Shown: positions 50,769 through 61,531 of the stretch, one piece after another | Position numbering within the stretch: the stretch's first letter is position 1 | Layout: each line of letters begins with the position of its first letter | Notes under the pieces: generated by a model | What the model was told of the DNA's origin: nothing | Database searches by the model: none | The model's input: only the letters and a program-made list of their open reading frames with translations | Assembly: GCA_963556145.1 (NCBI GenBank) | Contig: OY744471.1 | Coordinates: forward strand, 1,295,590 to 1,359,589 | Reading direction: 5' to 3' | Source of the DNA: Hygrocybe punicea | Lineage: Eukaryota; Basidiomycota; Agaricomycetes; Agaricales; Hygrophoraceae | DNA: 64,000 nt | Translations under genes and position numbers: made by a program

Positions 50769-52217
50769 CTACTCTTCCATAGCTTCGTCCTTAGCGAGGT
50801 CCTCCAGCTCCAGCAACTTGAGGACAGCTAGCCTTTTCCCAATCCTCTCCATCTGAAGTTCCAATACCCTCTGCTCGTTTGCACGCTCGTTGGCTATATC
50901 AGTATATAAGTCGTCCACACTGAGTAAGGTTGCGCACTTGAACGCTGTAACAACGAAGGTGCGGGCTCGTGGATCCAAATATTGGTCCTTCCAACCTTCT
51001 GTCACACCAGTGGTTGGTGAGGTAATAGTTTGTGTTTTCCAGAAGTAAAAATTGGTGAGCACTCCTTCCTCGTTACAACCGCAGCTTAAGAAGCCAGGTG
51101 CCACATTATTGACAAGGCTATCCTTGATGAGTTGGGGGCCAGGGATGCCAGTAACAAGGTACTCGCCAACTCTGCGACCATCCTTGTCTCTGTCCTTAAC
51201 TGGTTGCCTTTTAGCCTTCCATTGGTGATGGTGACACAGGTGATTGTTCCAGGTCGTATTCAGGCAGTGTTGAGCTAAGCTTCGGTTGGTGGTAGCTGCA
51301 TGAGGCAAGAATTCTTGTATAGCTCGGATCATGGTGCATATGTTTGACGGCAGAGTAGGATCCTTTTTTCCCAGCTTCTGAGTCACCAGGAATTTGTCGA
51401 TTGCTTTATTGCCGGCACCTCCAAGCAATGTTAGTACAATGAGTGTGGATACGGTGTGTTCTCACTTTTCTTGATTGATTTCTCAATGTCAGTCATTTCG
51501 GTCCACTTTTGCCATGCTGATGGATTGTTCAGTGCAAATTGACATGACATTGGAGTGGGACTCACGACTCAGAATCTTGGGTCGCTTTCGGTCATCCTTT
51601 TCTTTCTCCTGACCTACATCAGCAGGGGCCGTCTCATCAATGTAATCTGCCTCGTCATTGGCACTCGTTTCGTCATCAGACTTGCGCTTGTTGGAGATTT
51701 CCACAGGTACCTGTTTCCCCTTCCCCTTCCCAACCTCGACTTGCAGGCTGGCAGTACCAAGCACCTCTTCCTTCTTGATCTGTCCAAAATCATCCTCATC
51801 CCAGCTGCCAGCACCAGTGGGTGCAATTACTTTGGACCACTTGAAAAGTTGAGTATTTGCCTCATCTGACAGTGTTGCAAACATTGCAGCAGTGGATGCA
51901 TTTGTTTCAAGCACCACATTGTCCTCATCAAGATCGAACGATGTCACGGACGTCCCGGTATCAGTTGGCGTATTTGGTGGTATTGTGAGCATATCGGGTG
52001 TAACGATTAGTAGTCCATCATCGAGATCCTCGGGCCTAGTTACCAGAAAAATCCCCATCAATTCAGCATCGGTCAGCTGTTTGGGCTTTGGGGCCTGAAC
52101 TAGGGATGCCTGGACCGAGCAATCGCCAAGGTCAACGTGGGTTGTGACATCGGAGGCACATCCATCAAGTCTGGTCTCGCTGACAAGCTTGTGGCTTCCC
52201 TCACCCTCGCCCTCAAC
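50769..52217 (-). CDS. Uncharacterised protein, 5' end truncated
   Basis: Three inferred exons. The first runs from about 52210 down with EGEGSHKLVSETRLDG, KPKQLTDAELMGIFLVTRPE and an acidic/basic stretch KGKGKQVPVEISNKRKSDDE (nuclear-signal-like); then a short exon WQKWTEMTDIEKSIKKS; then GNKAIDKFLVTQKLGKKDPT, HATTNRSLAQHCLNTTW-type sequence, VAPGFLSCGCNEEG, YLDPRARTFVVTAFKCATLL and a C-terminal coiled coil (ERIGKRLAVLKLLELEDLAK), stop 50769. No domain recognised. Upstream of 52217 the sequence becomes that of another repeat (TAGTGTATTGCACGGG), so the start is probably lost. The C-terminal stop abuts the dyad array. Confidence 0.45.
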
Positions 52218-52220
52218 TAG

Positions 52221-52380
52221 TGTATTGCACGGGTACATGAACCCGTGTGGGTTTTTCCTACGGGTAGGCCTGGGTACGGGTTTTCACGGGTTAGCTCACG
52301 GGTACTGTCACGGTCCCATGACATATGATTTCCTTCAACAACAATGACACAGCAACGGGTGTGGGTGCCAGGGCACCCCA
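52221..52380. repeat. Possible terminus of another element with TACGGGT motifs
   Basis: TAGTGTATTGCACGGG at 52221 resembles a TIR start and is followed by several copies of CACGGGT/TACGGGT up to about 52310. The matching right end was not found. Confidence 0.3.
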
Positions 52381-52429
52381 GGTAAGCATTCTATTCATTT
52401 ATTCATTTATTCTACTAACTACTTAAATA

Positions 52430-52857
52430 CTTTTAGGTTTTTTTCCCGCACCCTCATGCCAAATGAACGCGAACACGGCAACAGCAACAAGCAGATGGGA
52501 CGCAGCCGAGAACGGGGACAACCCAGGCCGACCATGACAGCAAGAACGAGGATGACGGGAATGAGGACGACGGGGTAAACGAAGACAAGAATGACGACGA
52601 ACGCAACAACGGCGAGAACGGGAAGACGACGACAAAGTGGGAACGGCAACTACGACAACAGGAAGACGACAACGGGGGGAACGGGACAACGAGGACAACG
52701 GAGACCGGGACAAGAAGGACAATGGCAACGGGGACGATGACAGCAACGGGGATGACGACAATGGCGACGATGAGGACAGCGAGCACGGGAACGGGGACAG
52801 GGGCAACGGACGATGGAAACGAGGCGGACGCCCATGGGACGTCCCCAGCCCCATCCA
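52430..52857 (+). repeat. Low-complexity GA/AC-rich block
   Basis: Degenerate short units such as GGGGACAACGG and GATGACGAC, giving Asp/Asn/Gly-rich frames on one strand and Leu/Ser/Arg-rich frames on the other. Not considered coding. It is followed directly by dyad copy 5. Confidence 0.6.
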
Positions 52858-52911
52858 ACCTCGCGAAAACACGGAGCACGTCAATTGACGTGCCCCCGTT
52901 GTTCGCGAGGT
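52858..52911 (-). repeat. 54-bp dyad module, copy 5
   Basis: The most symmetric copy: ACCTCGCGAA at the left, centre CACGTCAATTGACGTG, and TTCGCGAGGT at the right. Preceded by CCCCATCC. It lies between the low-complexity block and an LTR. Confidence 0.85.
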
Positions 52912-52922
52912 AGTGAGCACAC

Positions 52923-53819
52923 TGTAGATGCGGGTTCTTGGTGGCTTCGGAACTATATAAAGAAATATATAAAGATCCTAACCTGTGGGTGTCAGCATAG
53001 AAGTGACTGGATAAGTCAGTGTCGGGAATAGTAGTAAAAGAAAGGGATTGTTAGTAAAAGTAAAGCCGCCACGTAAAACTGGACTAATAACGACGAATCC
53101 GGTGATGAACGGAGTGAAAACGGACAAATAATGAAGAACCCAACGATGCCGACGATGTTGGGTATGGCGGGTTGGGTTGGGTTGGGTCGGAAACAATGAA
53201 CAAATATACGGGAACAATGATAAAAACGACGAAGTGGACTATAAAAAGCTAAGGGTCTACATGGACGAGCATTTGAAGGGATTAAAATGGTTCTGACTAT
53301 GAGGGAAACGGGGACTAATGGTATCTCTTTTTTTGTACGGTCGTTGGGGACCGTTTTTATAGTACATGAGTATGTAGCTACTTTCGGACTTGTCTATTTT
53401 GGCCGATAGAAACTACAAAGAAAAGCTGGAATGGGGATGTGGAAAGGGGGGTTGCAATGTGACGAAGACAGGAAAATAAAGGGGAAAACGAATATCCATG
53501 AAAAGATCTAAACTGTCCTACATATCTCCAAAAGGATGACAGGATGCATAAATATGGTAAGTCCGAAGTCAGGGATTGAGTCCGATGAGATCCATCTTCT
53601 AGGATTGGAACTCCGAGGCGTTTGAGGCTGCCGGATTTGGTCCGAGAGCGGTTGTGACGAAGCGGCATGTGTCGGGTTACATCGGTCACGTCGGGTCACG
53701 TCACGTCACGTCACGTCGGGTTGTGTCGGGTTCGAATGCGAGTTGAATAGAGGCAGCGGGTTCGTCCGGATTCGTGATATATCGAGGATATGGACTCAGA
53801 GGGACGTCGACCCTCTACA
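52923..53819 (-). mobile_element. LTR family member A (897 bp, probably solo)
   Basis: On the minus strand it begins TGTAGAGGGTCGACG (53819) and ends CATCTACA (52923). It contains a promoter-like TATAAAAACGGTCCCC box and shares long stretches with the two LTRs at 59.6-61.1 kb, for example GTCAGCATAGAAGTGACTGG (52989) and GATGAGATC. No 5-bp duplication is evident (CACAC against ATGGC), so it may be a recombinant or truncated copy. Confidence 0.55.
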
Positions 53820-53913
53820 ATGGCTCAGTTGGCTTCTGGCATTTCTTGATTATAAAATCAAGGAAACCTGCTGTTGTGCAAAACACGGATGAGCCCCTAA
53901 CATGGAAAAATGA

Positions 53914-54420
53914 TCACTGAAGATTGTCATCAAAGTGCATCTTCATATGGACAGTAAATTTGGCAAGGTCGATGTAAGGAGCTAGTACAGCTGGTGTATA
54001 TACATGCGAAGTGACAGGCAGGTGTGATAGAGGAACAGCTGTAGGAATTGTTGCCATGAAGGTATAGGCTGATGGCACATCAAGCCTCATGGTGGGAAGT
54101 ACTGGTGTTGAATTGGTGCTTGAATTGGTGGAGGGTGTTTTGGCGTATCCAGAAAATGCTTCAGGGATTCCCAAAGGCTCCCAATCATCATTGTCTGCAC
54201 CAGTATTAGAAGGAAAATTATCATCCACATCACAAACACCATTGCCAACAACACTTGGGCACAACGGTGTGCACATAACATCATTGGGGCATTGACCATT
54301 GAATTGATCTTCTTCGTTGTTAAGGACAAGATGTGCAAGGATGTGATCAGCAAAGCAATGGTATATTTCAGTTGATTCATGCTCCAATGGGCCAACAACA
54401 ACACCACCTTTTGGACCTAT
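53914..54420 (-). pseudogene. Fragment of an unrecognised agaric gene
   Basis: A single exon on the minus strand opening after an acceptor-like CATAG at 54420 with GPKGGVVVGPLEHESTEIYH, NEEDQFNGQCPND, CDVDDNFPSNTGADNDDWEP, and ending FTVHMKMHFDDNLQ, stop 53914. Upstream exons are not found; the adjoining DNA on that side is Ty3/gypsy sequence on the other strand. Probably a truncated gene. Confidence 0.4.
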
Positions 54421-55557
54421 GGAAATGACAGTTCATGAATAAATGAATTAAAATGAATTAAAATCACATACAAATGAAAAGTAATCCTATGTTGGGGTCT
54501 ACAGGATGACATACCATGCACTGACTCCACCTGCAGAGAAGACGATGGCATAGCTCTAGTAAAGAAGTGGCTCAGTGACTTGAACCACCCAACTGATTTC
54601 ACTGATTCTGACTATGCGACTTTCATCCACTACTGTACAAACTTCTTCCTTGATGGAACTAGACTGTGGCACAAAGACCCAAATGGCGTGCATAAGTTAG
54701 TCATACTGCACGATCACTGAACATCAATTATGCGACAAGCCCATGACGAAGTAGGACACAAAGGATTTTATGTGACTCATGCTATGATCACAGAATGTTT
54801 CTGGTGGCCCCACATGCAAGCCAACATCCACTGGTTTGTTCACACATGTCATCTTTGCCAGCTTCACCAATCCTGCCAGGTTCTCATCCCCCCTGTCATC
54901 ACAATGCCCACCCAACTTTTCACCAAAATGTTCATTGATACAATGTACTTACCAACATCTAGTGGGTACAAATATATAATCCAAGGACGCTGCTCAATAC
55001 CCCAAATTCAGAATGCTTCACAATGAAAATGCCCACGTGATTGGAGATTGGATATTCAAAGATATTCTCTGTGGATGGGGTTCTCTCCATGAAATCATCA
55101 CAGACAATGGACCTGTGCTCATCAAATCCCTCACTTACCTTTCGAAGCAATACCGCATTAACCACATTCGCATCTCCGGCTACAATTCTCATGCAAATGG
55201 CCTCATAGAACAACCACACCACAATGTTCAACAATCACTCTTCAAAGCTGTGGATGGCGACCAGTTCAGATATGACATATTCAGTATTTTGGGCTGAATG
55301 TATCACTGTCCGACGACGAATGGGCTGCTCACCTTACTTTGCAGCAACTGGCGCTCACCCCCTATTACCGCTTGACATTGTAGAAGCAACATACCTCCAA
55401 CCTCCACCGGATTCCATCCTCTCCTCTACAGACCTCATTATGTGATGTGCAATCACACTCCAAAAATGTAGCGAGGATATTACTCACATATACTCGCAAG
55501 TCTACAATGCTTGAAGGGAAGCAGCCCAACATTTCAAAAAGCAACATGCTAAGACAA

Positions 55558-57216
55558 TGTTACGGATCGCTTCTGCAGCGGGCTCCGGCAACAATCAACT
55601 TAACAGGGGGGCGGTTTCCAGAGGGGAGAACAGCAGTTTCATTGTTAGATAACACTGCTACAAGGGGGGGGGTTCATGGTCTACAGTCATTGCGAGCCGT
55701 GGGGATTACCCAAGACAAGGGGGTCTGCCCCAAGAACCAGACTAAACGTAAGGAAAGGAAAAGAAGAAAAAGTCCGAACCAACAACAAGAACAGTACATA
55801 TAGTGGCTGGTCTTGAGGGGAGGTAAATAGGAATACAACCATGAAGCCACAACATGTCCAACTCTACCATGTGTTCACCATGAGGCATACATGAGGTGTC
55901 CTCATGTCGATGTTCTTGCGATCCAACTGGAGGCCCGGGTGTCGTTGAGGATAGAAGAGGTCCAGATGACTCGGATGATTTGTCATCGGATCATGTGACA
56001 TGCAGAATTGTTAATTCGGGGTCTACACTTGCTGTAATGGGCAAGTACGCAGTTTGGCAAGTGCATTGCATGGTCGGGTCGAAGATGGGTATCGTCCAGT
56101 GTGGGGTTGGCAATGAGAGTGTCTTGAGGTAGCATGGATATAGCGGCAAGGTTGGTATGAAAGAAAATGAAGGAATGTATAGAGGAAAAAACCAACTAGG
56201 ACAATGGGCTAGTCGAGGTCAGACATATGAACAGCATAAGCTGTACTGGATGACGATGTCTGTTGATGACATATCGAGGAGCGATGTCTTGTCCTGTTTG
56301 TGGAACAAGAAGGTCCACTTGATGTCGGTATTCGTCCAAGAAAGGGTATCATTGTAAACGAGTGTGGGAGATATCAAGGTTATAGATGGAAAAGGTTAAA
56401 TGAATGTGGGTCCAGGTTTCGAGTCATGGCACGAGTGACAAGCTGTGGGAACAAGTCGTCGGGTACTGCATTGAAGCGGTGTCGTGCGAACAATATGCGA
56501 TAGGGGTTGGTTCACTGTTTGGGAAATCGTATGGTCTGTGGTCGAAGTCCAAAAGAATGTGCTTCGGCAATGGTCGGATTAGAGAGAACAGTGAAATGTC
56601 CCGTGATCGAGGATTGTCCAGGGCATGCGTGCAGGTGAGGAATGTCGTCGGATCGTCAGGGAGGATAATGGTAGGCACAGAATACGAAAGTGGAAACCAT
56701 ATATCCGGGAATGGCAATTGTCAATTACGTGTCGAGATATTGTTGAGGTGGAAGTCAGAAGTATCAATGGTGGAAGGGTTTCGATGCCGATGCCAAAGAT
56801 AGATCATAACAAAGTAGAAACCGATCAGGAAGGTGATGGCAACGCTGCCAATAACAATTATGGTAATGAGCTGTGTCGGGAGTACAGCCATTGTGAATCG
56901 GTTTGTCGTGGGATGAAGTCAACAATATGTCAGGGCGAGGGAAAAGACAATAGCAATGATGTCCATCGGCAAGGAGACTATTCGGGTACAGCAAGGTCAC
57001 GTGGGATATGTCCATGGTCGGTCTGGATTGTTCTAGAAGAAGGGAAAGAAGAGAACAAAAACAAGAAAATACAAGGATGTCCAAAAGAAGAAACAATGAC
57101 ATTGAAAAGAAGACAAAGGACAAAAAGAAATGAAAAAGGAAGGTGTGCAGTGCAGAATCGTCATGGTGGGTATCGGAATGGGCATCGGGGTTGGAAGCGG
57201 AGTTGGAAACGTAACA
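55558..57216. mobile_element. Solo LTR-like insertion (1659 bp) with 5-bp duplication
   Basis: Begins TGTTACGGATC and ends AAACGTAACA, flanked by GACAA at 55553-55557 and 57217-57221. TG...CA ends and a 5-bp duplication indicate an LTR retrotransposon LTR left by recombination. No internal direct repeat was seen, so it is one long LTR and not a two-LTR element. Open frames within it (for example 56404-56802) do not look like known proteins. Excising it rejoins the gypsy integrase frame. Confidence 0.75.
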
Positions 57217-57444
57217 GACAATTCGCAACTTCAATTTTAAAAGCAGTGACTTAGTACTCATTTGCAACACACAGATAGCAGAAAATGCACCCATGCTACC
57301 TTGGTCCCCTCATCATTATTTCATGCAACTTTGGCAGCACTTACATTCTGTGTGAACTTGATGGATCAGTCTTTCACCGACCAATTGCAGCATTTCAAGT
57401 TGTCTCCTACTTTGCCTGCCATTCAATCTTACTCCCGCCATGCT

Positions 57445-57753
57445 TAGGCAAATGCAGGGATAAGGGTAATCCCTGATCCGCAGGTATTCGTACTCTTGAG
57501 AGTTTGAGTACGGATACAGATTCTCGTATCCGTGGGCTTCAAAATGAGCCTAAGATCATCCAAAACAGTCAAGAATTGACTGAGATAGAGACTAAACATT
57601 GATTGGACTCTATCTCAGTCAATTCTTGACTGTTTTGGGTGATCTCAGGCTCATTTTGATCAGAAATCCGTGGGTAAAATCCGCGGATATTGTATCCATA
57701 TCTGTGGTGAGTACGAGTACAATGTATCCTGGGATTACCCCTACATTTGCCTA
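57445..57753. mobile_element. Fold-back MITE (309 bp) with 8-bp duplication
   Basis: Starts TAGGCAAATGCAGGG and ends CCCCTACATTTGCCTA; nearly the whole element folds on itself, the centre being a perfect hairpin CAGTCAAGAATTGACTGAGA and its complement around 57600. The flanks carry GCCATGCT (57437-57444 and 57754-57761). An 8-bp duplication and TAG... termini fit hAT-type MITEs. Non-coding. Confidence 0.85.
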
Positions 57754-57861
57754 GCCATGCTTCCTCAATATTCCTGCGCAATGACTAAATGAGCTCGAAA
57801 ACACCTCTGACATCAATGATCAACCTCCTGAAGCACAGGAAGGCAACTCTGATATTGATGA

Positions 57862-58187
57862 TGATTAATTGAATTTCTATACTTCTTTTTATTTTTCCGC
57901 TTATTGCCTATACCTCCCTTTTCTTCCACTTTAGCACAAGATTCAAGTTGCGATAAGAGCGAGACTTTTGTTGTGCAAGACTTCATCTTTGCAGGGTTTT
58001 ATGGCGATGATGATCTACTGAGCCTTTCCCTTAGATAAGTTTATATATGTTCCTCCACTTTCTTTTGCTTCTTTCATTCAATTCGGGAACAGACAAGTTA
58101 TTTATTATACAGATATAAAAACAACTAAAAATATTCTACATTTATATGACAAGGCTGGCGCACACAAAGTCCACAACTCCCCCCTGC
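57862..58187. other. AT-rich interval
   Basis: Follows the gypsy remnant. No gene, RNA or repeat that I can support. Confidence 0.4.
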
Positions 58188-59581
58188 TTACTCCTCATCC
58201 TTGTCATAGTCCTCCTCCTCATCCTCCAGCTGTGCCAATTCCTGCCTCATCTCGGTCTGCACCCTCACCCACACCACGATCCTTTCCTCAATCACCGAGA
58301 CCTCTTCCCATAACATGTCACTGGATGCAAGCCATAATATTTCTAATAAAAATATAATGAAATTGTTTTGAAACTAATCCATATTATTTTATCATGTCAT
58401 TTGCAGAAAACATTAAGATCTATACTGCATAATTTTTGTATATTTCTGAAAAAGGTATGATAAAGATATGGTAAAAATTATGAGAAAAGAAAAGATGTTC
58501 AAAGACTGTGAAATTGTATTTCTTTTAAGATAGCACTCAAGATATTTTTATGATAACTTCCTTTAAAATGAACAGAAATTATTCAAAATGTTTTTAAACT
58601 TTTTCTTACAATGATGTGTTAAAGTAACATGGATTAATTTCAAGATAACTTCAAGATATTTTGAGAAGAAATACTATGGCTTGCATTCAGTGCATGTTTG
58701 CACACCTCCACATCCATGGCCCACACACCACATGGCAGATGGGTACCAGTGTAGGCTACAATAATCAGTCAGCACGTTTGATACCTGGTTTGTACTAGCA
58801 ACTTACCTTGGGGGGGTGCCTCGACTCTCTCTCTCCCTTTTCCCTTGTTCGCCCACACCTTCCCCTTGTCCACATGACCTTTACTGGAAGCTGGCTTCCT
58901 CAGTGCACTCTGTCCTTGTTTCCTCTCCCCCAACTGGTTCACCCCATTCCAATAACATCCCTGCTTCACCTCGTGGCACCTCCTACACTGCAGATCCTCC
59001 TCGTCGAAAAGGCACACAACATCGGTGGCCCTCGCTGTGTGGCAGTGATCGCGCTGCAAAATTCTGATAAGTATGGGCGAAGGGTGAAGTTTACTGACTG
59101 CTACTTACCTTCCCTTGGACTGATGGAGGCCCTTGTCAGAACCCACCTTCCTGCGCTTCTTCAATGGCCCCCCCTGCCCTTCATCTTCTGTTTCGAGTCC
59201 CACTTCCTCTTCCTCCTGCATCCCCACTTCTGTCTCGCCATCCCCATCCCCCTTGGTCACATCTATCATCAGTGTGGCCATCTCATCCCATGTGATCTCC
59301 TTGCGCAAGAACCATGCGTATAGGATCTTTGCACATTCCTTCTTCTTGGCAGCTTTGTCTGTGGCCTCCTTCACCAACCTCACCTGCTCCAACTCCACCT
59401 CACAATCCTTCTTCTGCTTGGCTTTGAGCACCTCCTGCACTTGCTGTTCTGCCTCGGCCTGTTCCTTCACCTTCCTCACCTCTTCTTGAGCTTTCTTCAC
59501 CTTGCTGTGCAGCCTTTGGAGCAGAATCTCCCTGCCTCATTGGAGAGCCTGCTCATCCTCGATAAAATCCAATGCCGCCAT
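58188..59581 (-). pseudogene. Coiled-coil plus Cys-rich agaric protein with early stop
   Basis: On the minus strand it starts MAALDFIEDEQALQ, then TGA at 59537-59539 where relatives have Arg (CGA to TGA), then GREILLQRLHSKV and a long charged coiled coil (KKAQEEVRKVKEQAEAEQQV). Next are LKKRRKVGSDKG, an intron, and a Cys pair region VCLFDEEDLQCRRCHEVKQG with CYWNG, a Zn(II)-cluster-like motif common in this agaric family. A long AT-rich intron precedes a last exon DMLWEEVSVIEERIVVWVRV with an acidic tail EDEEEDYDKDEE, stop 58188. Except for the early stop the exons are open. The start codon abuts an LTR end. Function unknown; possibly DNA binding. Confidence 0.5.
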
Positions 59582-61143
59582 AGAGGGTCCTCGACCCTCT
59601 GAGGCCATAAACTCAATATTTCACCAATCCGCTCGAACCCGACATCTCTAGCGATCCACACTCGAACCCAATGTAGTAGCGAGGTCAGGGTGGCTGTGGA
59701 ACTGTGATTCTAGCCTGGGGTAGTCAGCATAGAAGTGACTGGGAATAGTTAGCAAGCTTCAGATAGATAATAAAAGGACTAATGGTAATAAGCTGCCGAC
59801 TAAAACTACTAAAATCTAACGATACTGACGATGTCGGGTACGGCAGGTTGGGTGTTGGGTGTCAAGCAGTATAATGACAAAGACGGTAGAAGGACGGGGA
59901 GAGTGTCGAGCAAACTGACGAGTTAAAAGAGTAAGTGATTTTGGTAGGAGACGGATTCTGAGTGGGAGAAAGCAGGGGAACTGGTTTCTTATTCAGAGAT
60001 GGCGCTTGGGCACCGTTTTTATACTACAAATTTCTGTACCTAGATTCGGATGAGAGTCCTTGGCCGATGAGAGGAAACAAAGGAGAATAAAAATGGGGAA
60101 GTAGGAAGAGGGTTGCGAGGCGACCATGACAGGGAAAATGGGTGGAAGATATAAAAACCCATAAAAGATGTAATATACTTTACTATATCTCCATAAGGGA
60201 GACAGTAGGTGTGAATAAGGCAAGTCCGATGTCGGGATCCCCGTCCGATGAGATCTATCTTCGATATTTGAAGTTCCATGACTTTAGGAGTTTGGACCGT
60301 TGTGTATGTGAGCGGCCGTGCTAGTCGGTAAGCGTCAGGTTACGTTGGGTTCGAACGTGAGTCATTGGAGGGGTTGGATTCGAGCGGGTTCAAGCGGATT
60401 CGTAATAAATCGGGTTTCCGGTCTCAGAGGGTCAAGGGCCCTCTACACCGACGTAACCCAATGCATACCGACTAGCACAGCCGCTCGTGTACCAGGTCAG
60501 TCCACCTCCTATACTCATGGAATCCCAATTATCGCAGACGGATCTCATTGGACTCGATTCCCGACTTCGGACTTGCCATATATGCATATCCCCTTGTCCT
60601 TTCGGAGATATGTACGAATCTTTAGATCTTTTTCTTGGATATTTACTTTCCCCTCCATTTTCCTGTCATCATCGCCTCACAACCCACTTATCATTTCCCC
60701 ATTTTCATTCCTCTTTGTTCTCTCTCATTGGCTGAGGACTCTCGTCCAAATCTAGATAGAGATTTTTGTAGTATAAAAATGGTGCCCAAGCGCTGTGTCA
60801 AAATGAAAAACCAGTTCCCCCATTTCCTCTCTCTGAGAATCAGTCTCTCAGTAAAATCCATTGCACATATAACTTGTCGGTTTCCTCGACACTCTCCCCA
60901 TCGTTCTACCATCTTTATTTCTACATCTCTCATCACCCAACACCTGACCTGCCATACTCGACATCGTCGGCTTCGTCAGCTTCGACCAGTCTTGTTATTT
61001 ATCAGTAGTATTATGTGGTGGCTTTCTATTCTTAGTTTCTTATCATTTCTTTGAAGCTTGCTAAACTATTCCCTGTCACTTTTATGCTGACACCCCCCAG
61101 GTTAGGATCTTTATTCCACAGCCACCCCGACCTCGCCACTACA
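59579..61143 (+). mobile_element. LTR family member C, split by LTR B
   Basis: Plus-orientation LTR in two pieces: 59579-59671 (TAGAGGGTCCTCGACC...) and 60448-61143 (...GCCACTACA). It contains GTAGTATAAAAATGGTGCCC (60765-60784), a TATA-like core promoter, and ATGCTGACACC near the end. It shares these blocks with LTRs A and B. The first two bases of the expected TGTAG are altered. Confidence 0.55.
59672..60447 (-). mobile_element. LTR family member B, inserted in LTR C (776 bp)
   Basis: On the minus strand it begins TGTAGAGGGCCCTTGACC (60447) and ends TCGCTACTACA (59672). Contains TATAAAAACGGTGCCC. It sits inside the opposite-orientation LTR C, splitting it after CTCGAACCCAA. Flanking pentamers are CCCAA and CCGAC, an imperfect duplication at best. 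Confidence 0.6.
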
Positions 61144-61531
61144 CTGCGATGGTGCTCCTCCACATCTCCTCAACATCCTCACTACCCTGCATTGGCCCGG
61201 TCATTTGTTCGAACTCAAGATAATTGTACTATGTGTTCAGAAGTGGTCAGCAAAACGGTGAGTGCAGCTGTGATGACTTACCAGGAGTTCCTCAAAATCC
61301 TGCCCCTATGTGACGTATTCTTCTTTGGCAGTGTCCACTGCAGGTTTCACATTCAAATGCATCTTCAGGGCATCGAGGGTGGCAGCGACCATTTCAATTA
61401 TGGCATTTGGCATTGTGCAAATTGATGATGGTGGTCAAAGACAAAGTTTAGCAAACATCAATGCATCACTCATTGTTTATGAGTCAAACATGCATGTGAC
61501 TTTCCCACAACCCATGCAATTGACTGAGGAC

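Larger units (their letters stand above)
54510..57860 (+). pseudogene. Ty3/gypsy integrase remnant, interrupted twice
   Basis: Plus-strand integrase of a fungal Ty3/gypsy retrotransposon. Pre-integrase sequence FIHYCTNFFLDGTRLWHKDP precedes an in-frame stop (54718-54720). The H2C2 zinc domain follows (HDEVGHKGFY, THAMITECFWWPHM, HTCHLCQLH). In the core, the first Asp is in MFIDTMYLPTSSG, then a frame change, the second Asp in EIITDNGP and Glu in SHANGLIEQPHH. The C-terminal part RRRMGCSPYFAATGAHPLLP and STDLIM runs to 55552. The frame resumes at 57222 (TIRNFNFKSSDLVLIC across the junction) and YILCELDGSVFHRPIAAFQV near 57345, and ends with acidic residues near 57860. Interrupted by a 1659-bp LTR and a 309-bp MITE. 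No reverse transcriptase or gag remains here. Confidence 0.8.

Noticed and set aside
52430..52860. Asp/Asn/Gly-rich protein
   Set aside because: Low-complexity repeats give open frames on both strands.
55896..57254. Open frames inside the 1659-bp LTR insertion
   Set aside because: They have no recognisable protein features and lie within a unit bounded by TG...CA and a 5-bp duplication.
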